From Larix kaempferi (lineage: Eukaryota > Streptophyta > Pinopsida > Pinales > Pinaceae): a stretch of 64,000 nucleotides of DNA. Made by a program: the position numbers and the translations under genes. The stretch covers positions 12,236,001 through 12,300,000 of the forward strand of contig BSBM01000307.1 of the NCBI GenBank assembly GCA_027924585.1, given 5' to 3'. A model generated the notes under the pieces. The model saw only the letters and a list, made by a program, of their open reading frames with translations, made no database searches and was not told the DNA's origin. Shown here piece after piece: positions 22,194-34,814 of the stretch; the stretch's first letter is position 1, and each line of letters starts with the position of its first letter.

Positions 22194-25100
22194 CTAAGTT
22201 GGAAATGTAATTGCCCCATGGTCAATTTGATGAAATATTATATTACATTGAGGCTCTAATAATTTTAAAGATATTTCATGAACGGACAATTCATTTTCCA
22301 CACTTATCACTCCTTTAGTGGCTGCTTTATCACTTTCTTCCAAGAAATAAGCATTTACATATGCTTGTCCAATGTGCTGCTTGAGATCTTCTTCATTTAG
22401 CACATCTAGTTTCCTAATATATTCCAGGTCTTCTTTTAAGTTATCTTTCAATTATGTTAGACGTTGATCCTTCGTGGGAAACTCATACATATCTGGAACC
22501 ATTGAGATATGACGTTTCTCATGTACTTGACAAGTTTCTTTGTAAATTTCTTCACACTTTGTGATAGACTTCGGTACTTCTACTTGTATCTTCCTGAAAG
22601 CTCTCCTACAACTCTCTATAAGAGATATGTCAAACTTGAGTTCTGCAGCCGTCTTGTTTGGCAAGTGATCAGGAAAATTTTGATTTTCTCCCTTCCAGGT
22701 CATCAACCTTTTCAATTTTTTAAAAGTATTGACTAATTTATGTCTTACAGAAAAAGTGCCTGCAGAAATCTCCTTCATTTTGTCTATCATCGGCTACATT
22801 TTATAAATTTATTCAATTAACAATTCTTGCGAGTGGCAGATTGTTCCTGTATTTTGCATGCATGCTCATAAAATGGGGTCATATCTTGTCTCTAATTTTG
22901 AGCTACGTTGACATGTTGATCCAACAGAGATTCTTTATCTCTAACCAACTCGTTCACGTGAGACTGCACAACTTCTCTCTTAATTATCATCTTATCTATG
23001 TGCGCTTGTAAAGATTCATTTTCCCTGATTAAAACCTCCACCTGTTGGTTTGACTTCATTTCATTTCCTTCCAATTCATTAATGCGAGAGTAGAAATCAC
23101 TTCGCTTGCCTTCCATAATTACAAGTTGCACATTTAACGCATCATTTTCATTCTCCAAGTTCTGATAATCCAAAAGTAATTTATTCTTTTCATATTCTAC
23201 TACATCATGTTTCCTCTTCATCTCAATTCCTTCACCTCGTGCTTTTACAAGGTTATCCTTCAGCTTCAACATTTTTTATGTGCTTCTATCCAGGTTGTTC
23301 ATTAATTTATCGACATTGTTGGCATTTGCTTGAGCAGCTGCTATGTTTACTGAGGCGGTGAACTTAGGATCCCTGTGAGTACCTTCCACTAAGGTGCTTT
23401 CTTGAATAGTTACCACCTCTGGTTGTGTGCCTATTTTCAGCCTTTTCTTTGTTCTCCTTAAAATTTTCTTTTGCTTGGGGTCAAAAATTATTGTATCAGC
23501 TTTGCTACCTAATGCTTCTTTGAAGGAGTAAAAGGTGTGAGCCCGAGCTCGACAAATGGAATATGTCCTCCTGTAAGCGGGATTCCAGAGAATTCAGGTG
23601 GATCTATTTCCATGTCTTGAAGACTATGGTCTCTTTCTTGGACTTTTTTGCCTTCCACAACTTTCTTGAGCTTAAATTCTTCCTCCCTTTGTTTCTCTAA
23701 CTCTGTTGCTTTGTCTGCCGCTTCTTGTTCTTCTTTCTTCTTATTTTCTTCCTCCTGTTTTTGTCTTGCTTCTTCTACTTTCTTTACTTCTTCTTCTTTC
23801 ATTTTATTTTCCTCTTCCTTCTATTATCTTCTTGCTTCTTCCTTCTGCTTTGATTCTTCCTCTTGCTTCATCCTTGCTTATTCCACTGCTATAGCCTCCT
23901 CTCTGGTCTTTTCCATATCTACATATTTAGCCATATCTTTCGTATGACTGGAACCTACGCCACTTTTTCGACCAAACCGTCTATTTAATTAGATCATATT
24001 ATTTTCCCTCCGATATACCTCCTCATCCTTAAGGAAGTGGTCCATGTATTCAAAGTAAATTTTACACGACACACAATGTTGGGCAGCCTTTTGTAGTTTA
24101 TCATTTCTAACAAAACATTTCTCTCCGAAATGAAATGCTTCTAAGTCTTTTATAAAAACTTCTACTCCTTCACCTTAGGGAATTTATATGCCCCGATGAC
24201 AAAGGGAAGTGGTGTATAGGAATATTTTTTATTTTCATTTAGAAAGTGGCCTACTCCATTGACAAAGACTTGTCTTACAGCCTCTTTGTGTACTACATAA
24301 TATGTAGCGTACTTTGGCATTAGAGACGGAGCTTTGGTTCCCCCATACATTCTGATATATGTGCCTTCCAGAGTAAAGTAGAAGTATCCATATTCATCGA
24401 TGACCACCATTGCGTTGTCTAACAAGCAATTGGGTTCTTCGTTAAATATCAACCAATACAGAGGAATTATGAATTCCTCACAAATAAGTTTGTAGAAGCT
24501 TGTATATTTATGGGCCCACATTATTTGGTAAGCCACATATAGAGGGGTCTCCACTGGAACCCAATAAAATCCCAACTTGTGGAATGGGTGTCTAATTAAG
24601 ATGCATTCAATAAGGTAGGAAGACATAAAGAAGTCCTCTTTCTTCTGGGTCATCCCTCCTTGTTCTGTTGCTATTGTTGATGCCATACTCTCCGAGATAA
24701 TGTCTACCTAATTTAAGACGGTACCATGGGAGGCGATATGATACATGAGAGGCACCCAACTGAGCTTGGAGGTATATGTGTTTGCTCTACCAAATATTCT
24801 ACTTAACATTAAAGGTATGATCCTGAAAGGTGTTTTCAAATTCTGGGCATCGTGTTCCTCACTTTCCCTTTGCCTCAACTGCTTTCCAGGGATCAAAATT
24901 TTCTTAGCATACTCAGAGTGATCTATGTTGACTCCCTTTATCCAACCTTCTGTCATCGTAACTTTAGGAGAGGGTAACTTATATGCTGCACTAATATGAT
25001 CGGGCTGAAACGACGCAAATCCTTCTCCATTCAATACCAGTTATGATTTGTGTACCAACATACACATGAGGTAAAATCCACCCAATTACTTCTGAACATG

Positions 25101-25825
25101 GAAAAATCTCTGGACGGGTGGTGGCTTGATGAAGACCTTATTTTTTAATATTTTAATACACCATCATCTCTTCAATGGATGCATCTGGTACGTTTAAGTC
25201 TTGGATGAGGTGATATAGTTCACTCCATTTATATTCAAGAAGGGTTCATGTTACTGCTCTGGTGTCCTCAAATTGTGTTTCCATCATGGTTTCACCAACG
25301 ATCTCAATGTCCAAATCAGACGATCTCATGTCCGAATCAAACTCTGTTGCCTTGGCCTTACACTTAGAAGCTCTTCTTTGCATTTCTAAGTCCTGAGGTG
25401 ACCAAAAATTTTATGTACAGAAATCAAATGTAAATGCAATAATTTCAAGCAAAAAATGATAATGAGCATAGTATTCTCAAAATAAATTGCATATGCATGA
25501 CTTGTCAGTATTGTTTACAAAAATAACTAAAACAGGAAATTCATACTTCCATGACGTCAAGTGTGTTTGGTTTTGAATGAGTGTCTTGATGAATCCCTAA
25601 TGCAGTGTTAGATGGGTTTCTCCATTCTTTTATTAGCAATTCTTTTTAACAATTAAAAGAAGTATCGGGTCGAAAATGCAACTATTATCTTATTCATGGC
25701 ACCACACTGTCAAACAATTTCCCAAATCCTTTTGTTCCATTCTAACTACCCATTTTAAGCACTCATGTCCACTATTTAAGCAGAATAACTGATCTACCAA
25801 AACCACAAACATCCATTCCTCAGGG

Positions 25826-25884
<59 letters not shown>

Positions 25885-26026
25885 TTATTAAGTTATTTTA
25901 GGCAGAGCATCAGAGCATAATCCGTGACCAAAGCGGTGTGACTTATTGATCTGCATTATCCTGTTCATCATTGTAATCATCTTCTTCATATTAATTATCT
26001 GAGTCAATCGAGTAGGCAGTGGCCAT
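22194..26026 (-). pseudogene. Decayed coiled-coil gene, probably spliced, resembling a retrotransposon accessory ORF
   Basis: A short first exon starts at ATG 26,026 (MATAYSIDSDN, then acidic EEDDYNDEQ). After about 0.5 kb of intron-like sequence a CTCAG acceptor opens a second exon at 25,392 (MQRRASKCKAKATEFDSD). One direction then stays legible to 22,194 in pieces: 25,034-24,708, 24,686-24,162 (globular, aromatic-rich), a Glu/Lys-rich helix at about 23,960-23,510 (KEEEVKKVEEARQKQEEE), and heptad-like coiled coil at 23,272-22,892 and 22,790-22,452. Stops and shifts separate the pieces, including TAA in exon one. I do not recognise the family. The layout, a conserved front block and a long coiled coil, parallels the accessory ORF of the gypsy element at 28.4-30.9 kb, so a retrotransposon origin is plausible but unproven. 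Confidence 0.6.
25829..25882. repeat. (AT)n microsatellite
   Basis: An uninterrupted AT dinucleotide run of about 27 units inside the presumed intron of the coiled-coil pseudogene. Confidence 0.95.
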
Positions 26027-27239
26027 GTTGGACGACTAAACAGAATTAATTAATGTATATAGGTTTTGGAACAAGTCGCATGATTATCGAAAGATTTGTC
26101 GCGTGGACGCACAGATAATAAATGGAAAACTACATCCTTAAACATGTGATCACTCAGCCAACCTTCTAAAGAGTGTCTTCCATTAAAAAAAAACAACCAT
26201 AAACATGCCCAAAACCCTAGGGCCAATAAAGGATACAACAATACACATCGTGAATCAACAAAATACAAGAGAAAAACCCGTGTCAATGCAAGAGCACCAA
26301 GCTTCCAATATAGCGAGCCTCAAAGTACGAAGATTGGTGTTGGCTCATTTAGGGCAAATACCATTAATTGGTCCTATTAATGCGAGTAGCCAAACACCCG
26401 AGGTGACAAAAAGGGAGTTAATCTAGCTCGCATGACGCCATTTATAGCTTTCCCCATTATAGCATAGGATTTTAATGCCAACAAAGTATTCTACTAAAAT
26501 GTTCACCCGCCTAAGTTATGGTGTTGGTCCCTAGGGTTATGGTCAGTAGGATTGCTAGGCTAGGGTAATGAGAGCACAAGGTTATTCCATGAAGAAAAAA
26601 ACCCTAGGTTGGCGGCACATCCAATACCTGCACCGTACAAGCAGCTTACAAGCACAATGGAAGGTTTGGCTTTATACGCTATTCAATTTAGATGCAAACG
26701 AGGCGGTAAAATGCTTTTCAAAACCTTATAAACAATGGCGAAAATGTCGGTTACGAATAAAAGGCAGACTGATAGAAAATGAACTACCTGGCAATACGCA
26801 AGTGGTCCAAAAAGGCTCTCCAACGGAGTTAAGCGTGCTTTCCTGTCGTCCGGTGAGTGCTCCAAAATGCCATTAGAAACAATGTTTACGGAAAAGAAAT
26901 TGAAGACCTTATATACATAAACATAACCTTGGCATTAAATGTGTCTTGACACACATGCAAATGGGGTCCACTTACTCGTTTCGGGAATGTTTTCTTATTT
27001 CACGCAGAAGTTATTCGGATCAATATTTCGGAGCACTATACCATTCGGCGGCGAAACTTTTCGAAGCACTTTCATCTTTTTCGCTGATCCAATTTCAACT
27101 CAGTTCTCATTTGGCGCCGACTGTATTTCGGGTCATCTTTCAATTTGTCACCAATGAAAGTTGTCGGGAAAAATCTCTTTGGGCATCGATATAGTTTTAG
27201 ATCATTTTTTTCTTTGGCATCGAGCCTTCTTATTAATGT
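26027..27239. other. Unassigned sequence left of the gypsy element
   Basis: A 102-codon plus frame (26,568-26,876) matches nothing I know. From about 26,960 the DNA turns richer in CG and repeatedly uses the words ttcgg and cggcg. It may be the edge of another repeat family. No terminal structures were found. Confidence 0.4.
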
Positions 27240-27280
27240 GCCGAAACAGTCGGAGAAAATTTTGCTCCGACCGTTTCGGC
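27240..27280. repeat. Near-perfect 16-bp-stem palindrome
   Basis: GCCGAAACAGTCGGAG, then a 9-base spacer aaaattttg, then CTCCGACCGTTTCGGC. Fifteen of 16 stem positions pair. Related half-sites (gccgaccatttcggc near 27,451 and ctccgaccgttttggc near 27,483) follow in the next 250 bp. Confidence 0.88.
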
Positions 27281-27516
27281 GTCAAAGTCATTTTTTGGTC
27301 CAATTTACCCTGTTTCTTAACCTTTTCAGTGCAAGTTTTCATTTTCCTTCGATCAATTCTAAGCTCGACCACAAAGATGGTTTCGGCGCAAAATACAATT
27401 ATGTCTGAAACGGGGTTCTCTTCCTCAAAAATCACAAAAAACCATAATACTCGCCGACCATTTCGGCATAGAAATGATAACTCCTCCGACCGTTTTGGCG
27501 GAAAACGGATAACTCT
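27281..27516. other. Repeat-like flank of the gypsy insertion
   Basis: Continues the CG-rich phrase cluster and ends with the target duplication ACTCT at 27,512-27,516. Confidence 0.5.
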
Positions 27517-28366
27517 TGTTGACACAAACCCAATCGACAAGGGTTCCTCAGTCTGTCGACATCCAACCCACTGCGATCTCCCTGAGCACCGGCCCAGACA
27601 GGTTTTACCCTGTTCAGCAACACCTGCGGATCAAATGAGGTCTCACCCAAGATGTTCAAGGGAGAGTTGACGGAACCATGTTTCCGCCGAATGAAGGAGG
27701 ATTTTGTGCATCAACTAATCAACTTATCGCAGCATTACATAACAGATCTGACCATTCAACTTAGGCATTAAACATAATTGCAGCATCATTCAACAGATCT
27801 TGTCATTGATAGAACCATGCGCAACAGATATAATAGTAAAACATTAATTTCAACAAGGAAACATTACATCATTCACAGATTCATATCGCATAATGCATTC
27901 ACTCACATGGAAAACAGGAAAGACATAATGATTCTGCTCAAAACATTGTCATATCATATTCATCTTTGCAAAACCCCTGATACAACAAGATAATCATTTT
28001 GTCGCATACCCAGATTCACAAACAATAACAGGCAAATTCATCAGCTCATTTATCTCCAAATCGGTCTCTAGATATTCAACTATCAATTATCAACAATCAA
28101 CTATCAACTATATCCCAACACTTACAATGCTATGTCTATTTATAGGCTTGCGCCTTTACATTTGTGGTCCACTTAAGCAATCGTCTAACTACTTCTTAAC
28201 AAACTCTACAAAAAGATGACCCAAAACCCACATAATGCGGTCCAAATGACCCAAAACTACATAAACTAATCAACTTGTGCGCTACTTTCCTCCTTTCGCG
28301 GTACCTTCGATCTTGCGCAGCATTCACGATGCTGCGATGCTGACTCATCCAAACCTCCTGCCAAAA
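27517..28366 (-). repeat. 3' LTR of the gypsy element
   Basis: 850 bp. On the plus strand it begins tgttgacacaaaccc. Its other end is mutated (cctgccaaaa where the partner has cctgccaaca). It contains a minus-strand TATA box (TATAAATA, complement of 28,137-28,144). Confidence 0.93.
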
Positions 28367-28399
28367 GGCCCCCAACACAATCTTGTGGCTCGCCCTCGA

Positions 28400-30940
28400 G
28401 CCACATCAACTGGACATGGCGTACTCAGTGGTCTTCACCCTGAAGTCCTCGTACTGCTGATCGACCTCCTTGACCTGCTCCTTCATTGCCGCAACCACCG
28501 CCTGACTCGCTGTCACATCCTGCGTGGATGGATGCTCACTCGTCTTCTCAACAACTTGTTGGTGACCCTCCTGCACAACCTATAGTGCGGAACTTGCCTT
28601 GAGCAAAAAATATGCTCCAACCTCTTGGAACTCCTCCAGCTGTGTGTTGCACTTCTTCTGACGCTCTTCACCCTTTGCGACATGCTACTGCAATTCTGTC
28701 ACATATGTCGATTTGGTGACCTAAGCAACTGGTGGCAGCATTCTCATCAACACCTTCAGTGTTTTCCAGCTGCCCTTCCGCTTCTTGCCGCAGCTTGGTC
28801 AGTTGTTCTAACTGCTTGTCCCGAATGATGCTATCCCAAAACTACGCAGTCTCTGCAGTGATCTTTGTCGCCACCTGTTCCAGCTCTCCCATCTGTGTTG
28901 CCAACTCCTTGATGGCGCGTTTTCGCTCATCTACTTTCTCTTGCGGTGTGCCTTGGTTGAGTAGAGCTGTTAATTCGGCATTGTCACGCTGTAACTAAGC
29001 AATGACAGCCCCAAGCAGTTGTGCGCATTTGACCAGATCCATCTACGCGGTGAGCTCTGGTACGTGCTGACATGCTTCAGAGACAACCTCCTCCAACTGC
29101 ACACTGCTGTCCCAAATGGTGGATTTCTCCACTATCAACTGATCCTGCTCCTTCTTCAACTCCTCAATCGCCCGAGCTTTCTCAGCAATCATCTGCTCTA
29201 ACTTGTCTTCCAGTTCATCTACCACCTCTCTTGCTTCTACCACCTTCTCCGTTAACTCTCCCAACTCCTTCCGAGCCACTGCTTCATTTTCCTCTGACTG
29301 CAAGACTCGACCACTAACATCCTGCTCTCGGTCCACTAGTTCCTGGCTGGAAATCGCCTATATCTGCACCAACATCTTTGACAACAACGCACTGATGTTG
29401 ATGGACAAGTCGTGTAGCTGCTGCAGTGAAGCCTCGAGAGCCTCATCATTGGTCGCAACCGCAGTCGAAGGAATTTGCACATTCTGAACTTGCATCGTAG
29501 TGCTGAGTGCGCCAACTACCTGCACAGGTGCCTCCTCCTGTTCCTTCTTCGAAACAATATTAGCTAATGAATGAAGGCGAGCATTTACCTCCTTGAAACC
29601 TGCTTCTGCCTGTGTCATCATTACTCGAGCTGCCATATTTGTTACATTTGTTACAGCCGCTATAAGTCGTCCCAACTGCACTTCCATCCCTGGGGAGGCA
29701 CCACTGATCGTACCATACTCATAGCGCGCCTTTGTTCTGCCCTCCTCAAGCTCGCGGACTATCTCATCGCCCGTGGGCGTTTTCATTGATTCTTGATCTG
29801 AGTCATGGTGACTCTCTTGGTCCTGCATGAGTAGTGGATCAACTGGGCCCGTCGCTAGTGGTTCGTTGTGATCTCCACCAGACTAACTGGTTCCCGCCAT
29901 TCTATGGGCCATTCGTCAATAATCGCATCCAACTCCTCATTAGACAATTTGTAGTGTGTCAACAACCATTGCTTCACGGGGTTGCGCCGTGCTTGCACAT
30001 GAATAACATGAGGCCCAATCGCAAACTCAGCAATCTGCTTTTATTTTCTCATGGCTTCTTCAGATAAGCAAGGCACTCTCGTCGTTGCTGCTTGTAATGT
30101 CTCCCAATAGAGCCAAAACTGCATTGCGCATTCCTTAAGGCGCTTGGGTTCTTGCACCCACCATAGATTCTGATAGCGCGCCCCCTTGCGGTCTTTTGCG
30201 ACATCGACTTCCATCCCTTGGTAGGTGTCGGGCTCCTTCCATGCGACAAGCGCGATCAAAATCAGGATCCAGCTGTACGTGAATGCTCCCTTCCCATCTT
30301 AGATAGTTGTTGCGTCCTCTGCCAACTTGTTCAACAAGAAGAGTGACCAGTTCATCTATACGCCTTCCGCGCACTGTTCCGCACACGCCACGACCCCCGA
30401 ATTACACTGGTTGGGTCGATTCTTCTGGACCACTTTGCAGCACAGTATCTTTGCTCCGATGAGGACCGCCCTATCATTAATACTGCCAGTGCACTAGGTG
30501 CGGCCATCACGTTCCAATCCGTAACGCTATACCAACTGTGATGCCCGCTTTTTATCATTCTCCTTCCCTCTGAAGTACTACGAAGGGTCCGGTCCATCCT
30601 TCGGCAACCCGGTGATGTCAGAAATCAAATCGACCGTGACTGTAACTGATCTGTCCAGCCATAATGTTCCGCTGTGGAAGTAGGCTAGCAATTGCTTCAC
30701 ACATGCATTAACCTCTGGCAATCGCCCAAAGTGTGGCATGTTGATGAGTCCGAGCAATCCCTCCTTGTCCAACCCACGCGCCCAATCTTGCGGAATCGGT
30801 TTGCCGCCAATTTGTGTCCCCGGCACATAGGGGTCCATCATAATTTCTTTGTATGCCATCATGTCGTGGTCATCATATCGCATGCGCATCAATGACGGCA
30901 CAATATCTGCAGAGCATTCCATTCCTGTTGGTTGTGACAT
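28400..30940 (-). pseudogene. gypsy accessory ORF (coiled coil) between pol and 3' LTR
   Basis: It starts at ATG 30,940 (MSQPTGMECSADIV) with a conserved-looking front block of about 120 residues ending DITGLPKDG, followed through several frame shifts by basic segments (30,597-30,041). An acidic region with MKTPTGDEIVRELEEG follows (29,828-29,358), then heptad coiled coil (29,336-29,043: ELGELTEKVVEAREVVDELE) and a further helical tail to about 28,400. No enzymatic motif and no membrane segment is visible, so it is not an obvious envelope gene. The role of such extra ORFs in Tat-like elements is not established. Stops and shifts make this copy defective. The purine-rich stretch TTGGGGGCC just before the LTR (complement of 28,367-28,375) is a weak polypurine tract. 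Confidence 0.7.
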
Positions 30941-32880
30941 CCCGATTTTTCATAAAAAATTAAAACTTTTAAAAATAGCATTAAATAAGATAATTATAAT
31001 TGCAGAATAATAAATGTTTGATTACGACAACATTGATTAAGAAGTTGTTTAGTACTAAACATAATTTAATTTCTGAGTTAGAAACATTTTGATAATGACA
31101 GCTTAACACACTCTAGACAAACATGCTTAAAGTAATAAACGCACTGAAAGGTTAGAAATATGATGCGATACTTTTCTTTTGATAAGATACTGATAGTTTG
31201 CTTTATTGGTGTCCAAGGGTGTCCTACGAGGTACCCTAGAGTTTACTTAGCTACAACGCTAAGGCATTTGAAATGTTTCTATGTGCAGACGACAGGTAAG
31301 AAGTTCAATGACTGCATAGTTTAAGAGTACGTGTGTAATTCAATTCAACGTCAAAATAATAAAATGCTATGAAATCTTTTGCGAAACAAAAAATATTTAC
31401 AGGTATGAACTACATAGTTCTGCTTACTGTTTTCAAAGCTGTCTTACAACTCATCAATGTTAAAAACAATGTCGTCTATTAAATCATCATGTTGTTAAGT
31501 TCATTGTCGTGACCATCGACGTTGTTATGGTTTGGCATTTTGTCCTCATTTTAAGGTAATTAATATTTGCATAGTACCAAAGTAGTAATTGTTTCGCTAA
31601 AATCATTAAATGCTTGCATTAAGAAATTAGAGTATGAAGTACATAGTATTAACATAGTTTTTGTGCTAATATCTAACATTTGATTAGTTTAAAATACCAA
31701 AAAAAATGCAAACTCTATCTTTTTAATATTTGCGAGTAGGAGAACTATGAAGAAATATACACAATAAATAAAATTACAATCCTAACATTATAATCCTTAT
31801 ACTTTGACTAACCTAAACTATAATTTTACAATGTTTAACTACATATAGTATTTATAAGCCTTGTGGCTTATAAATAACCAACGTCCAATGTAAAACATAC
31901 ATATAATGAAACATAACGTTAATACTTTGATTATAAACAAAATTTGAAACTATATAAACTTTACATATTAATAAAATATAACACCAATAATCTAATTCGT
32001 AAACTTAAACTTGGAAACTATGTCAATTAATATACATATGGTACTAACATGTAATTTAATATTGACTGGACAGGTTGATGGGTTTTTAAAGCTCGGCATG
32101 CGCATCGAGCTGGTGTGGAGTAGGGTATCAGTCCTGCAGTAAATGACCTTCCCATACTCCATGGTGACGGGGACTGTTAGCACTTCCACGTAATGCAAAG
32201 CAATGAATTGGTGTATGCGAAAGTCACTATGTGTGGTTTCCATGTTTTAACTCCTCCGAGCTGGTTGTTTGAGCGAACCATAGTTCCTGACCCTCCGACA
32301 CTGGGCAACATGCACAACTTGTTGTTTAGCAAACACGCAACACTTAACTCAGCAACTCGACTCAACAATGAAACACTGGACTATACTTCTCGCTCTGCAC
32401 AATGGTCCCTTCCAACCAGGGTCAGCCCCTTCTTATAGTGTTGAACTGTGTCCTTAATCATCATTACCAAATCGACCTAGGCATCATGACCAAATCATGC
32501 CTTAATTACTCGAATCTATCGTCGATCCTGTCAATCCGATGGCATGATCCACCATTAATGCCGATCATTTCATCACGCGCCGCTAATTAACTACCTTTAA
32601 CTTCCTGCATTTATTGTTGATTTGACCAGGTTGCGAACCTATGGTTGTCGCGGCCCAGCTCCTAAACTACGATACAAGTGCTCCAACTTGCGCATTCTGT
32701 CCCTGCTGGTGCGCCATCCTGCCACCTAGCATCCTGCACTTTTTTTTCGATGTTATTCAGACATCGCGCTGCTCCGAGCCCATCCTGTAGGGATTCAACC
32801 TGCTACCATTCACCAACTTTGTTAGCATCGCTCCATCTAACTATTGCAGTTGTATTGCGCCTCATGAAGTTATGCTACTG
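30941..32880 (-). other. Non-coding spacer between integrase and accessory ORF
   Basis: About 1.9 kb with no preserved frame. The stretch 30,950-32,000 is distinctly AT-rich compared with the coding parts. It may hold an intron or internal promoter for the accessory ORF; I see no motif that proves this. The 32,000-32,880 part is less AT-rich but equally unreadable. Confidence 0.5.
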
Positions 32881-33920
32881 ACGCGATATGGACCAATCCA
32901 ATGCATCTGTAACTTTCCTGGATGCTTCAAGAACTTGATGTCATACAACAGCACCAAGTCACCCTGCTGAAACTGTTTGTTCTTGATATGGCGATCATGC
33001 CAATCTTTTTTCTAATCCTTCTCCACACGCTGGTGAAAACCTGTGATAAAGCGGTTTTCCTCAAGCTGCACTAGCTGCGCCAGATATTCTCCTAATGCTA
33101 CTTCATCATTCATGCATGTCATTGTCGCTATGCGCATACTCGGAACAATGTACTCCATAGGCATAACTGCCTCTTTCCCATACACCAATTTGAAGGGTGT
33201 CTTGTCAACCTTTTACAAGTGGTGCGATATGCCTACAAGACTGCTTGAATCTTCAAATCCCAATCACCGCGGTTCACATTACAAACCTTTGTCAGCGCAT
33301 TCTCCAATACTTTGTTGAAAGCTTCCACTGTGCTATTTTCCTGCAGATGATATGGTGTACTCTTCTTATGCTGTATCTAAAGCTCCGCTATCAATGCACT
33401 GACTGTGTGATTGATGAAGTGACTGCCCTGATCACTCATCAATACCTTCGGGCATCCAAACCAAGTGACAATATTGTCGAACAAGAACCACGCTACTGTC
33501 GCAGCGGTGCAATCTACAACTAGTGCAGTCTCCGCCCATCTTGTCAAATAATTTGTCGCTATGATTATGTACCTTGCACCAGTACACTTACCAGATGGGT
33601 TGATAGGTCCCACAAAATCCACAGCCCATTTATCAAAGGTTGCAGTGTCACTTGAGGTATTAGTGGCATCTCATCCCTCCTGGAGGGCTTCCCAGTCCGC
33701 TGACAAACATCGCAAGTTCGTGTGTAATCCGTCACATCATTGTGAAGCGTGGGCCACCAAATCCCTGCGCGAAGCACCTTCTTGGAAGTCGCACGACCGT
33801 CGTAGTGTCCACCAGCCGCTCCTGCATGTGCTTTGACAAAATCTGCCCTTGTTCATGAGGCAGGACACAACGCCTCAAGATCTCATCTGGTCCAAGATTA
33901 TACAGCTGTCCGGCAATCAA
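32881..33920 (-). pseudogene. gypsy integrase (decayed)
   Basis: Integrase joins the cDNA to host DNA. Visible parts: the region after the zinc-binding start with GIWWPTLHNDV and the Cys pair TCDVCQRTGKPSRR (33,777-33,565); the catalytic core with MDFVGPINPSGK (first Asp) and VLMSDQGSHFINH (second Asp; 33,622-33,377); then, in another frame, a decayed stretch with the expected VEAFNKVLENALTK (third acidic residue, Glu) near 33,330-33,290. Several shifts and stops separate them. Confidence 0.88.
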
Positions 33921-34814
33921 CTAGAAATATGCAGCCTTAACCACCAACTGCTTCTTCTGACTGGTGGTAAACCCTTCTGGTGCGGTTCCTGTCACCAGAA
34001 GCTGAATTATTTCTTCGTAATCGTCATCAGCTACTTCAACCTTTAACAGTTGTGCATCTAGAAACCCGTCTTCAATGTTGGTTGGTTCCTCCCCTGCCTC
34101 AATTCGTGATAAGTGATCTGGCCATACGTTCAAGCAACCTAGCTTCATAATCACTTCAAAATTGAACTCCTGAAAAAGAAGTAGCCAGCGACATATCTTC
34201 CCCCCCAACACAGGCTTGTTGACCAGATATTTCAATGCAGAATGGTCTGTGAACATCTTAAAGTGACCTCCCAACAGGTAATGCCTAAACTTTTGTAGCG
34301 CATATACCATCGCCAAGCCTTCTCTCTTTGTAGTGGTATAGTTCCTCTCTGTAGACGACAAATTTTGACTCGCAAAAGCAATTGGTTGATCCAGATCCCC
34401 TTCCCCTTGTTGCGCGAGTACTACTCCCAGCGCAATCAGTACTACTCCCAGCGCAATCGAGGATGCATCTACATGGACATGGAATTCCTTGCTCCAGTCC
34501 GGAAATACCAGTATCGGTGCTGAAGCCAACTTAGCCTTCAGTGTCTCAAAAATAACTTGACATTCTGGACTCCATTGAAATACCGCATCCTTTTTCAACA
34601 ACTTCTCCATAGGGGTCGTGATCGCTGCATAACCCAGGATAAACTTGCGATAGTACCCAGTGTGTCCCAACGTCGCTCTCAACTGCTTGACATTGGTAGG
34701 GGGTGTTAAGCTCAGAATGAGCGCAATCTTTGCTGGGTCAACTAACAATCCCTGCTTGCAAACAATGTGACCCAGTAATATCCCAAATGGTGCACATAAG
34801 ATGCATTTCTTCAA
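33921..34814 (-). pseudogene. gypsy RT thumb and RNase H domain (297-codon open segment)
   Basis: This segment is still open. It contains the RT connection (LRATLGHTGYYRKFI, PMEKLLKKDAVFQW) and RNase H, with the first Asp in FHVHVDASSIALGVVL, the Glu region in TKREGLAMVYALQKFRHYL and the Asp in FKMFTDHSALKYL. It includes a short duplication, SIALGVVLIALGVVL, from a 24-bp tandem repeat at about 34,415-34,465, which would disturb the RNase H fold. It continues toward the integrase linker (DHLSRIEAGEEPTN). Confidence 0.9.

Noticed and set aside
23648-23947. Ser/Phe/Leu-rich plus-strand frame of 99 codons
   Set aside because: It is the complement of the Glu/Lys-rich coiled-coil stretch on the minus strand.
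28400-30940. Envelope-like gene in the gypsy element
   Set aside because: No signal peptide, membrane segment or cleavage-site pattern is visible; the product is predicted to be coiled coil.
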